Numbered from the stretch's first letter, positions 9,194 through 18,803 are shown. The stretch: 64,000 bases of DNA from Agrococcus sp. ARC_14 (GCF_022436485.1 NZ_JAKUDO010000001.1:868001-932000); one strand, 5' to 3'. Notes: a model not told the origin generated them from the letters alone. Numbers and translations are program-made.

Positions 9194-9580
9194 ATGGCAA
9201 AGCTGTCGACTGACGAGCTGCTCGAGCAGTTCAAGGAGCTCACGCTCATCGAGCTCAGCGAGTTCGTGAAGGCATTCGAGGAGACCTTCGAGGTCACCGC
9301 TGCGGCCCCCGCCGCGGTCGCTGCGGCCCCCGCCGCCGGCGGTGCTGCTGCTGAGGAGGTCGAGGAGCAGACGGAGTTCGACGTCGTCCTCGAGGCTGCC
9401 GGCTCGGCGAAGATCCAGGTCATCAAGGTCGTCCGTTCGCTGACGTCCCTCGGTCTCGGCGAGGCCAAGGCTCTCGTCGACGGTGCTCCCGCCAACGTGC
9501 TCGAGGGCGCGAAGAAGGAAGACGCCGAGAAGGCCAAGGCTGACCTCGAAGAGGCCGGCGCGACGGTCGTGATCAAGTAA
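9194..9580 (+). CDS. rplL: 50S ribosomal protein L7/L12
   Basis: This 128-residue acidic protein is L7/L12. It has an N-terminal dimerisation helix ([20 protein letters not shown]), an Ala-rich hinge at about 40-55, and a C-terminal factor-binding domain with [21 protein letters not shown] start two codons upstream (9188) is in frame, but the ATG at 9194 sits six bases after AAGGAG and begins the conserved MAKLS. It follows rplJ by 33 bp and is followed by a terminator. Confidence 0.97.
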   Translation: MAKLSTDELLEQFKELTLIELSEFVKAFEETFEVTAAAPAAVAAAPAAGGAAAEEVEEQTEFDVVLEAAGSAKIQVIKVVRSLTSLGLGEAKALVDGAPANVLEGAKKEDAEKAKADLEEAGATVVIK

Positions 9581-9601
9581 TCACGCTCTCGTGAACATGA
9601 G

Positions 9602-9632
9602 GGGCCGCATCCGAGAGGGTGCGGCCCTTCGT
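9602..9632 (+). terminator. Intrinsic terminator after rplL
   Basis: GGGCCGCA (9602-9609) pairs with TGCGGCCC (9620-9627) across a ten-base loop, followed by TTCGT. It ends the rplJL transcript and may also serve the convergent gene ending at 9646. Confidence 0.75.
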
Positions 9633-9645
9633 CATTCCCTGTCGG

Positions 9646-10164
9646 TCAGTGCCGAACGCGGATGCGGCGCAGGGCCCTGCGGGCGATGACGTGCGATGCC
9701 GGCACCCAGGCGCCGAGCACCATCGCGACGGCGGTCGCGGCCGGATGCATGGGCACCCGCCGCTCGAACAGCTCGGCGGCGGCAGCGATCGAGAAGCCCG
9801 CGACGAGCACGGGGGAGGTGGCCACGCCGGGTGTGTAGGAGCGCGACGCGATGGTGCCGCCGATGTGCGAGATGGCGTGCAAGCCGTAGCCGAGCAGGGC
9901 GCCCTGGTAGAGCGCGCTGCGGCCCGCAGTGCGCGCGCCTGCCGCGGCGGCAAGGGCGAACGGCACACCGACGAGGCCGATCGCCGTCCACACCTCTGCA
10001 CGCGAGCGACGCACGGCCTGGCCGACGACCGCGAGCCCGCGGCGGTCGAGGTCGTCGGCCACGCGGTGCGTCCACGCCGACATGGTGAGGGCCTCCTCGA
10101 GGTCGTGCAGCGTCCAGGATCCGAGCAGTCCCCAGGTGGCCCAGCGGGCAGGCGGTCGTGTCAC
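9646..10164 (-). CDS. HXXEE-domain membrane protein
   Basis: This 172-residue protein has the HXXEE signature near its start (LHDLEEALTM, residues 19-28) and about four hydrophobic segments (near 58-75, 84-105, 114-130 and 138-160). HXXEE proteins are small membrane proteins of unknown biochemical role. A GTG start at 10164 is needed to keep the HDLEE motif. A downstream ATG at 10083 would remove it. Confidence 0.75.
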   Translation of the reverse strand: MTRPPARWATWGLLGSWTLHDLEEALTMSAWTHRVADDLDRRGLAVVGQAVRRSRAEVWTAIGLVGVPFALAAAAGARTAGRSALYQGALLGYGLHAISHIGGTIASRSYTPGVATSPVLVAGFSIAAAAELFERRVPMHPAATAVAMVLGAWVPASHVIARRALRRIRVRH

Positions 10165-10256
10165 GCCTCGAGCCTCGCAGAACGCGCCTGGCGAGCACCA
10201 GGGCCGGGCCGGATTCCTCGGAGGCGCGGCCCTTCCGGCATGGCACGCTGGTGGCC

Positions 10257-10469
10257 ATGAGCACCCGCGACACCCCGGAGCAGATCGGCGACCTGCCCAA
10301 GATCGGCCGTCCCGCCACCAGCGCGCTGCTGGCGATCGGCGTCACGACGCTCGAGCAGGTCGCCGCGATGGGCGAGGCAGCGCTGCTGGCCCTGCACGGC
10401 GTCGGGCCGAAGGCGGTGCGGATCCTGCGGGTGGCGCTCGAGCAGCAGGGCAGGCGACTGGGTGTCTGA
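10257..10469 (+). CDS. Small helix-hairpin-helix protein
   Basis: This 70-residue protein consists almost wholly of one helix-hairpin-helix unit: DLPKIGRPATSALLAIGV then ALHGVGPKAVRILR. Such units bind DNA backbone without sequence specificity and occur in small stand-alone proteins of actinobacteria. The ATG is chosen because homology begins at STRDTPEQIGDLP and CACGCT lies seven bases upstream, fitting a leaderless start. Its stop overlaps the following GTG start by eight bases, so it is probably co-expressed with the metallo-hydrolase. Confidence 0.8.
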   Translation: MSTRDTPEQIGDLPKIGRPATSALLAIGVTTLEQVAAMGEAALLALHGVGPKAVRILRVALEQQGRRLGV

Positions 10470-11178
10470 GGCCGCTGCGCGCAGGGAGGCAGCGGCGGTG
10501 CTCCTGCCGGTCGCGTCGGGCGTCGACCGCTGGGTGATGCCCGAGGCAGCCATGAACGCCGTGGTGATCGCCGATGGGGGAGAGGCGCTCGTCGTCGATC
10601 CCGGCACGCTGCCCGAGCGCGCCGCCGAGCTGCGGGCAGCGATCGAGCTGCGAGGCGATCGCGTCATCGGCGTCGTCATCACGCACGCGCACTGGGACCA
10701 CTGCTTCGCGCTCTCGACCTTCGCCGATGTGGCGTCGTACGCGCATCCCGCCGTCATCGCCGAGCTCGCGGCGCACGGAGAGCAGCAGCGCGACGCCGTG
10801 CTCGGCTTCGCGAGCGACGAGACGGCGGATGCCCTGCGGGCGCTGCCGATCGTCGCCCCGACGACGCCGGTGGAGAGTCCGCACCGCCTGCGCGTCGGCG
10901 CGCTGGAGGTGGCGCTCGAGCCGATCGGCAGCGCCCACACCGGCGGTGACCTGGTCGTGCACGTGCCAGGGGCCGGGGTCACCGTCGCCGGCGACCTGGT
11001 CGAGACCGCCGACGACGCGCAGCTCGACGACTCGACCGACGTGCCCGGATGGCTGCGCGCCCTCGACCGCCTGGCAGCCCACGCGCAGCCGCTGCTCGTG
11101 CCCGGCCACGGTGAGCCGTGCGGCCACGAGCGCCTCGAGCACCACCGCGCGCTGCTCGCCGCCCGCCGCCGCTGCTGA
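10462..11178 (+). CDS. MBL-fold metallo-hydrolase
   Basis: This 238-residue protein has the metallo-beta-lactamase fold. The metal-binding motif HAHWDH is at 75-80. Further ligands are likely H153 (IGSAHTGGDL), the Asp of VAGDLVE and the His of PGHGEP. The fold is shared by glyoxalase II-like and other hydrolases, and the substrate is unknown. It uses a GTG start that overlaps the HhH gene by eight bases. Confidence 0.88.
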   Translation: MSEAAARREAAAVLLPVASGVDRWVMPEAAMNAVVIADGGEALVVDPGTLPERAAELRAAIELRGDRVIGVVITHAHWDHCFALSTFADVASYAHPAVIAELAAHGEQQRDAVLGFASDETADALRALPIVAPTTPVESPHRLRVGALEVALEPIGSAHTGGDLVVHVPGAGVTVAGDLVETADDAQLDDSTDVPGWLRALDRLAAHAQPLLVPGHGEPCGHERLEHHRALLAARRRC

Positions 11179-11181
11179 GCG

Positions 11182-11219
11182 GCCGGCGCAACGCCCGAAA
11201 GCCCCGCGAGAGCGCCGGC
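11182..11219 (+). terminator. Hairpin after the metallo-hydrolase gene
   Basis: GCCGGCGC (11182-11189) pairs with GCGCCGGC (11212-11219) around a 22-base loop. It begins three bases after the gene's stop and has no T-run, so it is a candidate rather than a clear terminator. I see nothing else in 11220-11324. Confidence 0.4.
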
Positions 11220-11324
11220 TCGCGCGCACAGTGCAGCCGAGTCGCGGTTGTCGCGGTGGGTCGTTGCGACGAGTGCGACGCCGAGCACGATGCGGGTCGC
11301 CGCACCGCCCAGCCTCAGCGCCCG

Positions 11325-11537
11325 TCAGCGCTGGCGGGGCACCCAGGCGTCAGAGCCGAACACGACCGCGATCGCGTGCAGCGGCGCGTAGCGCTCGGTG
11401 TTCGACGTCCCCGAGTACGCCGATGCCGGCGGACCGCTCATGCTCCAGCGCTGTCCGTACGCGATCGGCCTGCCCTCGGCATCGAGCCACTGCCGCACGG
11501 GGATCGTCGGCATCAGGAAGGGCTCCGGCTCGCTCAC
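11325..11537 (-). pseudogene. Truncated DUF6226-like protein (remnant)
   Basis: A GTG-initiated frame of 70 residues contains DAEGRPIAYGQRWSMSGPP followed by AYSGTSNTERYAPLHAIA. As I recall the family, this matches the N-terminal signature of DUF6226 proteins from Microbacteriaceae, which are about 200 residues long. Here the frame changes character after HAIA and stops at WVPRQR, so some two thirds are missing. No Shine-Dalgarno sequence is evident. Its start is 35 bp from the divergent ABC exporter start. It may be a decayed gene or a short functional relative. The family call is from memory of the motif. Confidence 0.5.
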
Positions 11538-11560
11538 GGTGCCATGCTCGCACGCGGCGC

Positions 11561-11566
11561 TACGGT
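11561..11566 (+). promoter_or_regulatory. Leaderless -10 box of the ABC exporter gene
   Basis: TACGGT ends six bases before the ATG at 11573, so transcription should start at or next to the start codon. Confidence 0.55.
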
Positions 11567-11572
11567 TGCCCC

Positions 11573-13423
11573 ATGAGCATGGGCATGGGTGGCCGCGGTG
11601 GGCGAGTCGGGATGCGCGACGAGTCCGCCCAGCGCGAGGCGAACGCGACCGCACCCCGCGTGCCCGACCTGGGCAAGCGCATCCTCGGCCTCTTCAAGCC
11701 CCACCGCAACGCGATCATCCTCACGATCGTGCTCGTGGTGGTGGTCGCGGCCATCTCGGTCTTTCCGCCGCTGCTGACGCAGCGCGTGTTCGACGAGGCG
11801 CTCTTCCCGCCAGAGGGCGGCCCTGATCTGCGCCTGCTGTGGACCCTGGTCGGCATCATGGTGGTGCTGTGGGTCTCCACGAGCCTGCTGGGCATCTGGC
11901 AGACCTGGCTCACCTCCAAGGTGGGCAACCGCGTCATGGGCGAACTGCGCAACAGCCTCTTCGACCGGTTGCAGGGCATGGAGCTGGCGTTCTTCACCCG
12001 CACGAAGACCGGCGTCATCCAGTCGCGCCTGCAGAACGACGTCGGCGGCGTCGCGAACGTGCTCTCCAACACGGTCTCGTCGGTGGTCGGCAACACCGTC
12101 ACGGTGCTCTCGAGCCTGGTGACGATGCTGATCCTGTCGTGGGAGCTCACGATCGCCGCCGTGCTGCTGACACCGCTGCTGATCATCCTGCAGCGCCGCG
12201 TCGGCCAGGTGCGCGCCCGCATCGCGACGCAGACGCAGGAGTCGCTCAGCGAGATGACCGCCATCACGCAGGAGTCGCTGTCGGTCTCCGGCATCCTGCT
12301 CGCCAAGGCGTTCGGTCGCCAGACCGACGAGTCGCGCAGGTACCGCAGCGAGAACGACCGCCAGATCGGTCTGCAGGTGCGCCTGACGATGAGCGGGCAG
12401 ACCTTCTTCGCGATCGTCTCGATCTTCATCTCGATCCTGCCGGCCGTGATCTACGTGATCGCCGGCTTCCTGATCACGGGTGGGGATGTGGGGGTCACGG
12501 CGGGCACGCTCGTCGCCTTCACGACGGTGCAGTCGCGCCTTCTGATGCCGCTCATGGGCCTGCTGCGCGTCGCGCTCGACCTGCAGACCTCGTCGGCGCT
12601 ATTCGCCCGCATCTTCGAGTACCTCGACCTCAAGCCCACGATCGTGCCGGCCGCAGACCCTGTGCCGGTGGACGCATCGCGTCTCGGCGAGGTCGAGTTC
12701 GACGCCGTGGAGTTCCGCTACCCGGATGCGCGCGAGAGCGAGCCGAACACGCTCGACGGCGTCTCGTTCACGCTCGAGCCCGGCACCTTCGCCGCCTTCG
12801 TCGGGCCGTCCGGTGCCGGCAAGACGACCATCGGCTACCTGCTCCCGCGCCTCCACGAGGTCACGGGGGGAGCGGTGCGCTTCGCGGGCGTCGACGTGCG
12901 CGAGATCGACCCGTCCGCGCTCACCGACCACATCGGCATCGTGAGCCAGGAGCCCTATCTGTTCCACGCATCCATCGCCGAGAACCTGCGCTACGCCAAG
13001 CCGGATGCGACCGACGCAGAGCTCGACGCCGCCGCGCGGGCGGCCAGCATCTACGACACGATCCACCGCTTCCCCGACGGCTACGACACCATCGTCGGCG
13101 AGCGGGGCTACCGGCTCTCCGGCGGCGAGAAGCAGCGCATCGCCATCGCCCGCGTGCTGCTCAAGGACCCTGCGGTCCTCGTGCTCGACGAGGCCACCAG
13201 CGCGCTCGACACCGTCTCCGAGCGCGTCGTGCAGGCGGCGCTCGACGAGGCGGCGCGTGGGCGCACGACGCTGGCGATCGCCCACCGGCTCTCGACCATC
13301 CGCGACGCGGACGTGATCTTCGTCATCGACGCCGGGCGCATCGTCGAGCGCGGCACCCACGCCCAACTGCTCGAGCAGGAGGGCACCTACGCGACGCTCT
13401 TCGCCCAGCAGGCGGTGAGCTGA
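11573..13423 (+). CDS. ABC exporter, fused membrane and ATPase domains
   Basis: This 616-residue half-transporter has six membrane helices (about 40-350), an ABC domain from about 360 and a short Gly/Met-rich start. The Walker A motif is GPSGAGKTT, the signature LSGGEKQRIAIARVLL, and Walker B VLVLDEATSALD, followed by the H-loop AIAHRLSTI. It resembles MsbA/LmrA-type multidrug or lipid exporters that act as homodimers or with a partner. No partner ABC gene lies nearby, so a homodimer is likely. The ATG is preceded by a TACGGT box at six bases and no ribosome-binding site. Confidence 0.92.
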   Translation: MSMGMGGRGGRVGMRDESAQREANATAPRVPDLGKRILGLFKPHRNAIILTIVLVVVVAAISVFPPLLTQRVFDEALFPPEGGPDLRLLWTLVGIMVVLWVSTSLLGIWQTWLTSKVGNRVMGELRNSLFDRLQGMELAFFTRTKTGVIQSRLQNDVGGVANVLSNTVSSVVGNTVTVLSSLVTMLILSWELTIAAVLLTPLLIILQRRVGQVRARIATQTQESLSEMTAITQESLSVSGILLAKAFGRQTDESRRYRSENDRQIGLQVRLTMSGQTFFAIVSIFISILPAVIYVIAGFLITGGDVGVTAGTLVAFTTVQSRLLMPLMGLLRVALDLQTSSALFARIFEYLDLKPTIVPAADPVPVDASRLGEVEFDAVEFRYPDARESEPNTLDGVSFTLEPGTFAAFVGPSGAGKTTIGYLLPRLHEVTGGAVRFAGVDVREIDPSALTDHIGIVSQEPYLFHASIAENLRYAKPDATDAELDAAARAASIYDTIHRFPDGYDTIVGERGYRLSGGEKQRIAIARVLLKDPAVLVLDEATSALDTVSERVVQAALDEAARGRTTLAIAHRLSTIRDADVIFVIDAGRIVERGTHAQLLEQEGTYATLFAQQAVS

Positions 13424-13465
13424 GGCGCGCGGGCGCCAACTGATCACCAGACAGGCGACTTCTGT

Positions 13466-13503
13466 GTTCATTTCTTGACAGCAAGCCCGACTCTCGCCAC
13501 CAT
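13466..13503 (+). promoter_or_regulatory. Promoter with candidate ROK operator upstream of the regulator
   Basis: GTTCATTTCTTGAC (13466-13479) overlaps a TTGACA -35 box (13475-13480). A CACCAT -10-like box follows at 13498-13503, after a 17-bp spacer and six bases before the ATG. The same GTTCAT-NN-CTTGAC pattern recurs at 14702-14715 before the transporter genes. Shared placement over both -35 boxes suggests an operator for the ROK protein. Confidence 0.6.
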
Positions 13504-13509
13504 GGCTCA

Positions 13510-14679
13510 ATGGCACAGCGACGCAGCCCCGGATCTCAGGGCGCTCTGCGCGCCGCGAACGAGGCGCGCATCGTGCAGGCGCTGCGGGGAGCGCCGGCCA
13601 CGCAGTCCGAGATCGCCGAGCGCACGGGCCTCGCGCACGCGACCGTGTCGAACATCGTGCGCGACCTGCGGGAGCGCGGCTCCGTCTCGACGGAGCCCAC
13701 CGTGCACCAGGGCAGGCGCGCGAGCCTCGTGACGCTCGAGCGCGCCGAGGGGCCGACGGTCGTCGGCATCGACTTCGGCAGGCAGCACGTGCGCATCGCC
13801 GTCGCGGCCGACGATCCGATCGTGCTCGTCGAGGACGAGGTGGTGCTGCCTGTCGGGCATCGGGCCGAGGAGAGCCTCGCGGTCGCCGCAGAGCTGCTGG
13901 ATCGGCTGCTGCGCGAGGCGGACGTGTCCCGCAAGAACGTCGCGGCGATCTGCGTGGGCGTGCCGTGCCCGATCGATCTGCGCACCGGCACGATCCTGGG
14001 CCACTCGATCCTGCCGGAGTGGGACGGCGTGACGCGCGATCGCATCGGCGAGGCCTTCGGGATGGCCGTGGAGGTCGCCAACGACTCCGACCTGGGGGCG
14101 ATTGCCGAGCGCGCATTCGGGCCGTACAGCGACGTCGACGACCTCATCTTCGTGAAGATCGGCACCGGCATCGGCAGCGGTCTCGTGATCGGCGGCAAGC
14201 TGCATCGCGGCTCCTTCGGGATCGCGGGCGAGCTGGGCCACGTGCAGGTGGACCCGAACGGCACGCTGTGCGTGTGCGGCAGCCGTGGCTGCCTCGAGAC
14301 GCTGGCCTCCGTGCGGGTCATGGCACAGTCGCTCTCCGCCGCCTTCGGCAGGCCCGTCACGACCAGCGACATCGTGCACCAAGCCATCGATGGCGACCCC
14401 GCCACCCGGCGCGTGGTGGCGGATGCCGGTGTCGCGATCGGGCGCACCATCGCCAACGCATGCAACATCCTTGCGCCCTCGGTGGTGGTGGTCGGCGGGC
14501 CGCTCGCCGAGGTCGGCGACCTGCTGCTGCACCCCGTGCGCGACGGCTTCCGCCGCTTCGCGCTGCACCCCCTCGCGACCTCGACGCAGATCGTCGGCGC
14601 CTCGCTGGGACCTCGTGCCGAGGTGCTCGGCGCCGTGACGCTCGCGCGCCAGACGGCACGCACGGCCGCGTTCATGTGA
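13510..14679 (+). CDS. ROK-family transcriptional regulator
   Basis: This 389-residue protein joins a winged-helix DNA-binding domain (about 15-75, QSEIAERTGLAHATVSNIV) to a ROK sugar-binding domain. The ROK part has GIDFGRQHVRI, GTGIGSGLVIGG and the zinc motif CVCGSRGCLE (C254, C256, C261, with H244). ROK repressors such as XylR and NagC respond to sugars or sugar phosphates. The sugar ABC transporter lies directly downstream on the same strand, and a 14-bp pattern precedes both, so it probably controls uptake of the transported sugar as well as itself. The gene appears leaderless. Confidence 0.9.
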   Translation: MAQRRSPGSQGALRAANEARIVQALRGAPATQSEIAERTGLAHATVSNIVRDLRERGSVSTEPTVHQGRRASLVTLERAEGPTVVGIDFGRQHVRIAVAADDPIVLVEDEVVLPVGHRAEESLAVAAELLDRLLREADVSRKNVAAICVGVPCPIDLRTGTILGHSILPEWDGVTRDRIGEAFGMAVEVANDSDLGAIAERAFGPYSDVDDLIFVKIGTGIGSGLVIGGKLHRGSFGIAGELGHVQVDPNGTLCVCGSRGCLETLASVRVMAQSLSAAFGRPVTTSDIVHQAIDGDPATRRVVADAGVAIGRTIANACNILAPSVVVVGGPLAEVGDLLLHPVRDGFRRFALHPLATSTQIVGASLGPRAEVLGAVTLARQTARTAAFM

Positions 14680-14701
14680 AGATAACGATTTGGACACTTG
14701 C

Positions 14702-14739
14702 GTTCATGACTTGACGCAACGTTCCGGCGCGCGTAGGTT
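14702..14739 (+). promoter_or_regulatory. Promoter and candidate ROK operator of the sugar transporter operon
   Basis: A near-ideal promoter is visible: TTGACG (14711-14716), a 17-bp spacer and TAGGTT (14734-14739). GTTCATGACTTGAC (14702-14715) overlaps the -35 box and matches the site before the ROK gene. A bound repressor would block RNA polymerase here. Confidence 0.7.
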
Positions 14740-14787
14740 GATCCGCGATCCCGCCGACGACGGCGGGCACGTATGAGGGGGCCAAGG

Positions 14788-16329
14788 GTGGCAGAGCCGG
14801 TGATCCTGTCGATGGAGCACATCACGAAGGAGTTTCCCGGCGTGCGTGCCCTCGACGACGTGAGCATCGAGGTGCGCAAGGGCACGATCCATGCCATCTG
14901 CGGCGAGAACGGCGCAGGCAAGTCGACGCTCATGAAGGTGCTCTCCGGGGTCTACCCGCACGGCACCTTCGACGGCCGGATCGTCTACCAGAGCGCGCCC
15001 GTCGCGTTCGGCAGCATCAACGAGTCCGAGCGCGCCGGCATCGTCATCATCCATCAGGAGCTCGCGCTCGTGCCGGAGCTGTCGATCGCCGAGAACATCT
15101 TCCTCGGCAACGAGCCGCGCCGCGGCATCGCGATCGACTGGGACACCGTGCGCCTGCGTGCCACAGAGCTGCTCGCGCGCGTCGGCCTCGCCGAGGATCC
15201 CGACACGCCCATCAAGCACATCGGCGTTGGCAAGCAGCAGCTGGTCGAGATCGCCAAGGCGCTCGAGAAGGACGTCAGGCTGCTGATCCTCGACGAGCCC
15301 ACCGCGGCGCTCAACGAGTCTGACTCGCAGCACCTGCTCGACCTCATCGTCGGCCTCAAGGCCAAGGGCGTGACGTCGATCATGATCTCCCACAAGCTCA
15401 ACGAGATCGAGCAGATCTCCGACGCCATCACGATCATCCGCGACGGCAAGATGATCGAGACGCTCGACATCGCCGACGGCGCCGTCGACGAGGACCGCAT
15501 CATCCGAGGGATGGTGGGCCGCACGCTCGGCCAGCGGTTCCCCGAGCGCGCCCACACCGTGGGTGAGGTCTTCTTCGAGGTGCGCGACTGGACGGTGCAG
15601 CATCCGCTCTCCGCAGAGCGACTGGTCGCGAAGAGCTCGAGCTTCACCGTGCGCAGGGGCGAGATCGTCGGCTTCGCCGGCCTCATGGGCGCGGGCCGCA
15701 CAGAGCTCGCGATGAGCGTCTTCGGCCGCCAGTACGGCACCTGGCTCGGCGGCACCATCCACAAGGACGGCAAGGAGATCAAGCTGCGCTCCGTGTCTGA
15801 CGCGATCGGCCACGGGCTCGCCTACGTGAGCGAGGATCGCAAGGCGCTCGGCCTCAACCTGCTCGACACCATCAAGCGCTCCATCGTCTCTGCGAAGCTC
15901 TCGAAGATCGCTCCGAGAGGCGTGGTCGACTCGCTCAAGGAGTCGCAGGTCTCCGAGGAGTACCGCACGGCGCTGCGCATCAAGTCGCCGAGCGTCGAGC
16001 AGGGCGTCGACACGCTCTCCGGCGGCAACCAGCAGAAGGTCGTGCTGGCGAAGTGGATGTTCACCGACCCCGACCTGCTGATCCTGGACGAGCCGACGCG
16101 CGGCATCGACGTCGGCGCCAAGAGCGAGATCTACCAGATCGTGCGCGAGCTGGCAGACGCCGGCAAGGGCGTCATCCTCATCTCCTCCGAGCTGCCAGAG
16201 CTGCTCGGCCTGGCAGACCGCATCTACACGATCTTCGAGGGTCGCATCACGGGCGAGCTGCGTGCCGCCGATGCCGACCAGGAGATGCTCATGCGCCGGA
16301 TGGCGCCGACGAAGGGTGACCACGAATGA
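14788..16329 (+). CDS. gguA: Monosaccharide ABC transporter ATPase (GguA/MmsA-like)
   Basis: This 513-residue protein has two ABC domains in tandem. The first has an intact Walker A (GENGAGKST, 39-47). The second has the degenerate [10 protein letters not shown] usual for this family but retains [15 protein letters not shown] and [20 protein letters not shown]. It would power import of a pentose or hexose with the GguB-like permease and ChvE-like binding protein encoded next. GTG at 14788 is preferred because GAGGGGG lies just upstream and the conserved region starts there. ATG at 14773 is also in frame. It overlaps the permease gene by four bases. Confidence 0.9.
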   Translation: MAEPVILSMEHITKEFPGVRALDDVSIEVRKGTIHAICGENGAGKSTLMKVLSGVYPHGTFDGRIVYQSAPVAFGSINESERAGIVIIHQELALVPELSIAENIFLGNEPRRGIAIDWDTVRLRATELLARVGLAEDPDTPIKHIGVGKQQLVEIAKALEKDVRLLILDEPTAALNESDSQHLLDLIVGLKAKGVTSIMISHKLNEIEQISDAITIIRDGKMIETLDIADGAVDEDRIIRGMVGRTLGQRFPERAHTVGEVFFEVRDWTVQHPLSAERLVAKSSSFTVRRGEIVGFAGLMGAGRTELAMSVFGRQYGTWLGGTIHKDGKEIKLRSVSDAIGHGLAYVSEDRKALGLNLLDTIKRSIVSAKLSKIAPRGVVDSLKESQVSEEYRTALRIKSPSVEQGVDTLSGGNQQKVVLAKWMFTDPDLLILDEPTRGIDVGAKSEIYQIVRELADAGKGVILISSELPELLGLADRIYTIFEGRITGELRAADADQEMLMRRMAPTKGDHE

Positions 16330-17606
16330 CCGATCGCGTGAACGAGCGCCGCGGCTTCCTTGCGGAGTTCAGCATGCTCTTCGGCAAGCAGGGCTCGCTG
16401 AAGGAGTTCGGCATCCTGGGCGCGCTCATCGTGATCGTGCTGGCGTTCCAGTTCGCCACGAGCGGCACCACGCTGGCGCCGGGCAACGTCATCAACCTCG
16501 TGCAGTCGCAGTCGTACATCCTGCTCCTCGCGATCGGCATGGTGATGGTGATCATCGCCGGGCACATCGACCTCTCGGTGGGCTCGGTCGCCGCGTTCGC
16601 GAGCGTGGTCGTCGCGATCTCGATGAACGACTGGGGGCTTCCCTGGGGCGTCAGCGTCCTGATCGGCCTGGGCCTCGGCCTCCTGATCGGCGCCTGGCAG
16701 GGCTTCTGGGTGGCCTTCGTGGGCGTGCCGGCGTTCATCGTGACGCTCGCGGGCATGCTCATGTTCCGCGGGCTCAACCAGCTCGTCGGCCAGTCGCGCG
16801 GCATCGGCGTCGACCCCGGCTTCGTCGAGGCGCTCGCCGGCTACCTGCCGGAGATCGGGCCAGACACCGGGTACAACAACCTCACGCTGCTGCTCGGCCT
16901 CGCCGCGATCATCGCGGTCGTGGTCTTCGAGCTGCGCGGCCGCGCGCGCCGCCAGCGGCTCGGCGCCGACGTCGCACCGATGTGGGTGCTCATCACCCGC
17001 CTCGCGCTGGTCTCCGGCGTGATCGTCGCCACCGCGCTGCTGTTCGCCAGCGGCCGCCCGGGCACGAGCTTCCCGCTGTCGGGCGTCCTGCTCGTCGCCT
17101 TCGTGCTCGGCTACGGCTTCCTGACCCAGCGCACGACGCTCGGCCGCCACGTCTACGCCGTGGGCGGCAACCGACGCGCTGCGGAGCTCTCGGGCGTGCG
17201 CTCGCGCTGGATCGACTTCTTCGTGATGGCCAACATGTCGGTGCTCGCCTCGGTCGCGGGCATGATGTGGATCGCCCGCTCGCAGGCAGCCGGCCCCGCT
17301 GACGGCAACGGCTGGGAGCTCGACGCCATCGCCGCTGTCTTCATCGGCGGCGCCGCGGTCGCGGGTGGCATCGGCACGGTGGCGGGCAGCATCATCGGCG
17401 GTCTCGTCATGGCCGTGCTCTCGAACGGCCTGTTCGCGATCGGCACCGGCTCCGACTGGATCCAGGTCATCAAGGGCCTCGTGCTGCTGATCGCCGTCGC
17501 GATCGACGTGCTCAACAAGCGGCAGGGCCGCTTCTCGATCATCGCGCTGCTGCAGCGCGGACTCACACGTGGGCGCGACAGGGACTCCCTGCCCACCGCA
17601 TCCTGA
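16326..17606 (+). CDS. gguB: Monosaccharide ABC transporter permease (GguB/XylH-like)
   Basis: This 426-residue permease has about ten to eleven membrane helices. It carries the family segments [13 protein letters not shown] and [16 protein letters not shown] (the EAA-like loop), and a late [19 protein letters not shown] segment. It forms the channel of the sugar importer with the preceding ATPase. The ATG overlaps the ATPase stop (ATGA). Domain order and length match XylH/MmsB/GguB proteins. Confidence 0.92.
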   Translation: MTDRVNERRGFLAEFSMLFGKQGSLKEFGILGALIVIVLAFQFATSGTTLAPGNVINLVQSQSYILLLAIGMVMVIIAGHIDLSVGSVAAFASVVVAISMNDWGLPWGVSVLIGLGLGLLIGAWQGFWVAFVGVPAFIVTLAGMLMFRGLNQLVGQSRGIGVDPGFVEALAGYLPEIGPDTGYNNLTLLLGLAAIIAVVVFELRGRARRQRLGADVAPMWVLITRLALVSGVIVATALLFASGRPGTSFPLSGVLLVAFVLGYGFLTQRTTLGRHVYAVGGNRRAAELSGVRSRWIDFFVMANMSVLASVAGMMWIARSQAAGPADGNGWELDAIAAVFIGGAAVAGGIGTVAGSIIGGLVMAVLSNGLFAIGTGSDWIQVIKGLVLLIAVAIDVLNKRQGRFSIIALLQRGLTRGRDRDSLPTAS

Positions 17607-17638
17607 CCCATCCCAACCATCGAACAACAGGAGTACTG

Positions 17639-18745
17639 ATGAGGAAGTCCACCTTCGTGGCGCTGGCCGGCATCGCCGCCGTCAGCGTCGCACTGACCGG
17701 CTGCGGCCGCGCAGACACCGGCACCGACCCCGAGGGCGAGGGCGCCGCACCCGAGGCCGGGTTCGCCGCTGACGCCACGATCGGCGTTGCCCTGCCCGAC
17801 CGCACCAGCGAGAACTGGGTGCTGGCCGGCGACCTGTTCACCAACGGGCTCGAGGAGGCTGGCTTCACCGGCAACGTGCAGTACGCCGGCTCGTCGAACT
17901 CGGTTGGTGATCAGCAGCAGCAGATCCAGAGCATGATCTCCGCCGGTGCAGAGGTCATCATCGTGGGCGCCTCGGACACCAACCAGCTGGCGACCCAGCT
18001 CGAGGCCGCCGACGCCGCCGACATCACGGTGATCGCCTACGACCGCCTGATCCAGAACAGCGAGCTGGTCGACTTCTACGTCGCCTTCGACAACTTCCAC
18101 GTCGGCGAGCTGCAGGCGCAGTCGCTGCTCGACGGGCTTGCGGAGCGCTACGGCGACCAGGAGGCCTGGAACATCGAGCTCTTCTCGGGCTCGGCTGACG
18201 ACTCCAACTCGGCTGTCTTCTTCGACGGCGCCATGAGCGTGCTGCAGCCGAAGATCGACGACGGCACCCTGACGGTCGTCACCGACCAGACCACGGTGCA
18301 GCAGACGGCGACCGAGGACTGGGCGGCAGAGAACGCGCAGAACCGCATGGACACCATCCTGCAGAGCTCGTACCAGGGCCAGGACCTGCACGGCGTGCTG
18401 TCGCCGAACGACAACCTCGCTCGCGCGATCCTCACCTCGGTGCAGAACGACGGCCGCGACGTGCCGGTCGTGACGGGCCAGGACTCCGAGGTCGAGTCGG
18501 TCCAGTCGATCGTCGCCGGCGCGCAGTACTCCACCATCTACAAGGACACGCGTGCGCTCGTCGCCGCGGCCATCGAGATGGCGCAGGCGCTGCAGGCGGG
18601 CGAGGAGCCGACGACCACCGGCACCTCGGACAACGGTGCGATGGAGGTTCCCGCGAACCTGCTCGAGCCGGTCATCGTGACGCAGACGAACGCCGCTGAG
18701 GCCTACGCCGACAACGAGGATCTCGCGCCGCTCACCGAGCAGTAG
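17639..18745 (+). CDS. chvE: Sugar-binding lipoprotein (ChvE-like)
   Basis: This 368-residue protein starts with a lipoprotein signal peptide ending in VALTGCG, with Cys22 as the lipid-attached residue. A periplasmic-binding-protein fold follows (IGVALPDRTSENWVLAGD, IVGASDTNQLATQLE, YVAFDNFHVGELQAQ). ChvE proteins bind several monosaccharides, including arabinose, galactose, glucose and xylose. Which sugar applies here is not known. AGGAG lies just upstream of the ATG. It is the third gene of the transporter operon, 32 bp after the permease, and is followed by two strong hairpins. Confidence 0.9.
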   Translation: MRKSTFVALAGIAAVSVALTGCGRADTGTDPEGEGAAPEAGFAADATIGVALPDRTSENWVLAGDLFTNGLEEAGFTGNVQYAGSSNSVGDQQQQIQSMISAGAEVIIVGASDTNQLATQLEAADAADITVIAYDRLIQNSELVDFYVAFDNFHVGELQAQSLLDGLAERYGDQEAWNIELFSGSADDSNSAVFFDGAMSVLQPKIDDGTLTVVTDQTTVQQTATEDWAAENAQNRMDTILQSSYQGQDLHGVLSPNDNLARAILTSVQNDGRDVPVVTGQDSEVESVQSIVAGAQYSTIYKDTRALVAAAIEMAQALQAGEEPTTTGTSDNGAMEVPANLLEPVIVTQTNAAEAYADNEDLAPLTEQ

Positions 18746-18752
18746 CGGGCAC

Positions 18753-18780
18753 CCTGCTGCAGGAAGCATCCTGCAGCAGG
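18753..18780 (+). terminator. Hairpin after the sugar-binding protein gene
   Basis: CCTGCTGCAGGA (18753-18764) pairs perfectly with TCCTGCAGCAGG (18769-18780) across a four-base loop, eight bases after the stop codon. It lacks a T-run. It may stabilise or end the transcript together with the next hairpin. Confidence 0.5.
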
Positions 18781-18803
18781 AAGCACCGCACGACCGCACA
18801 TCG

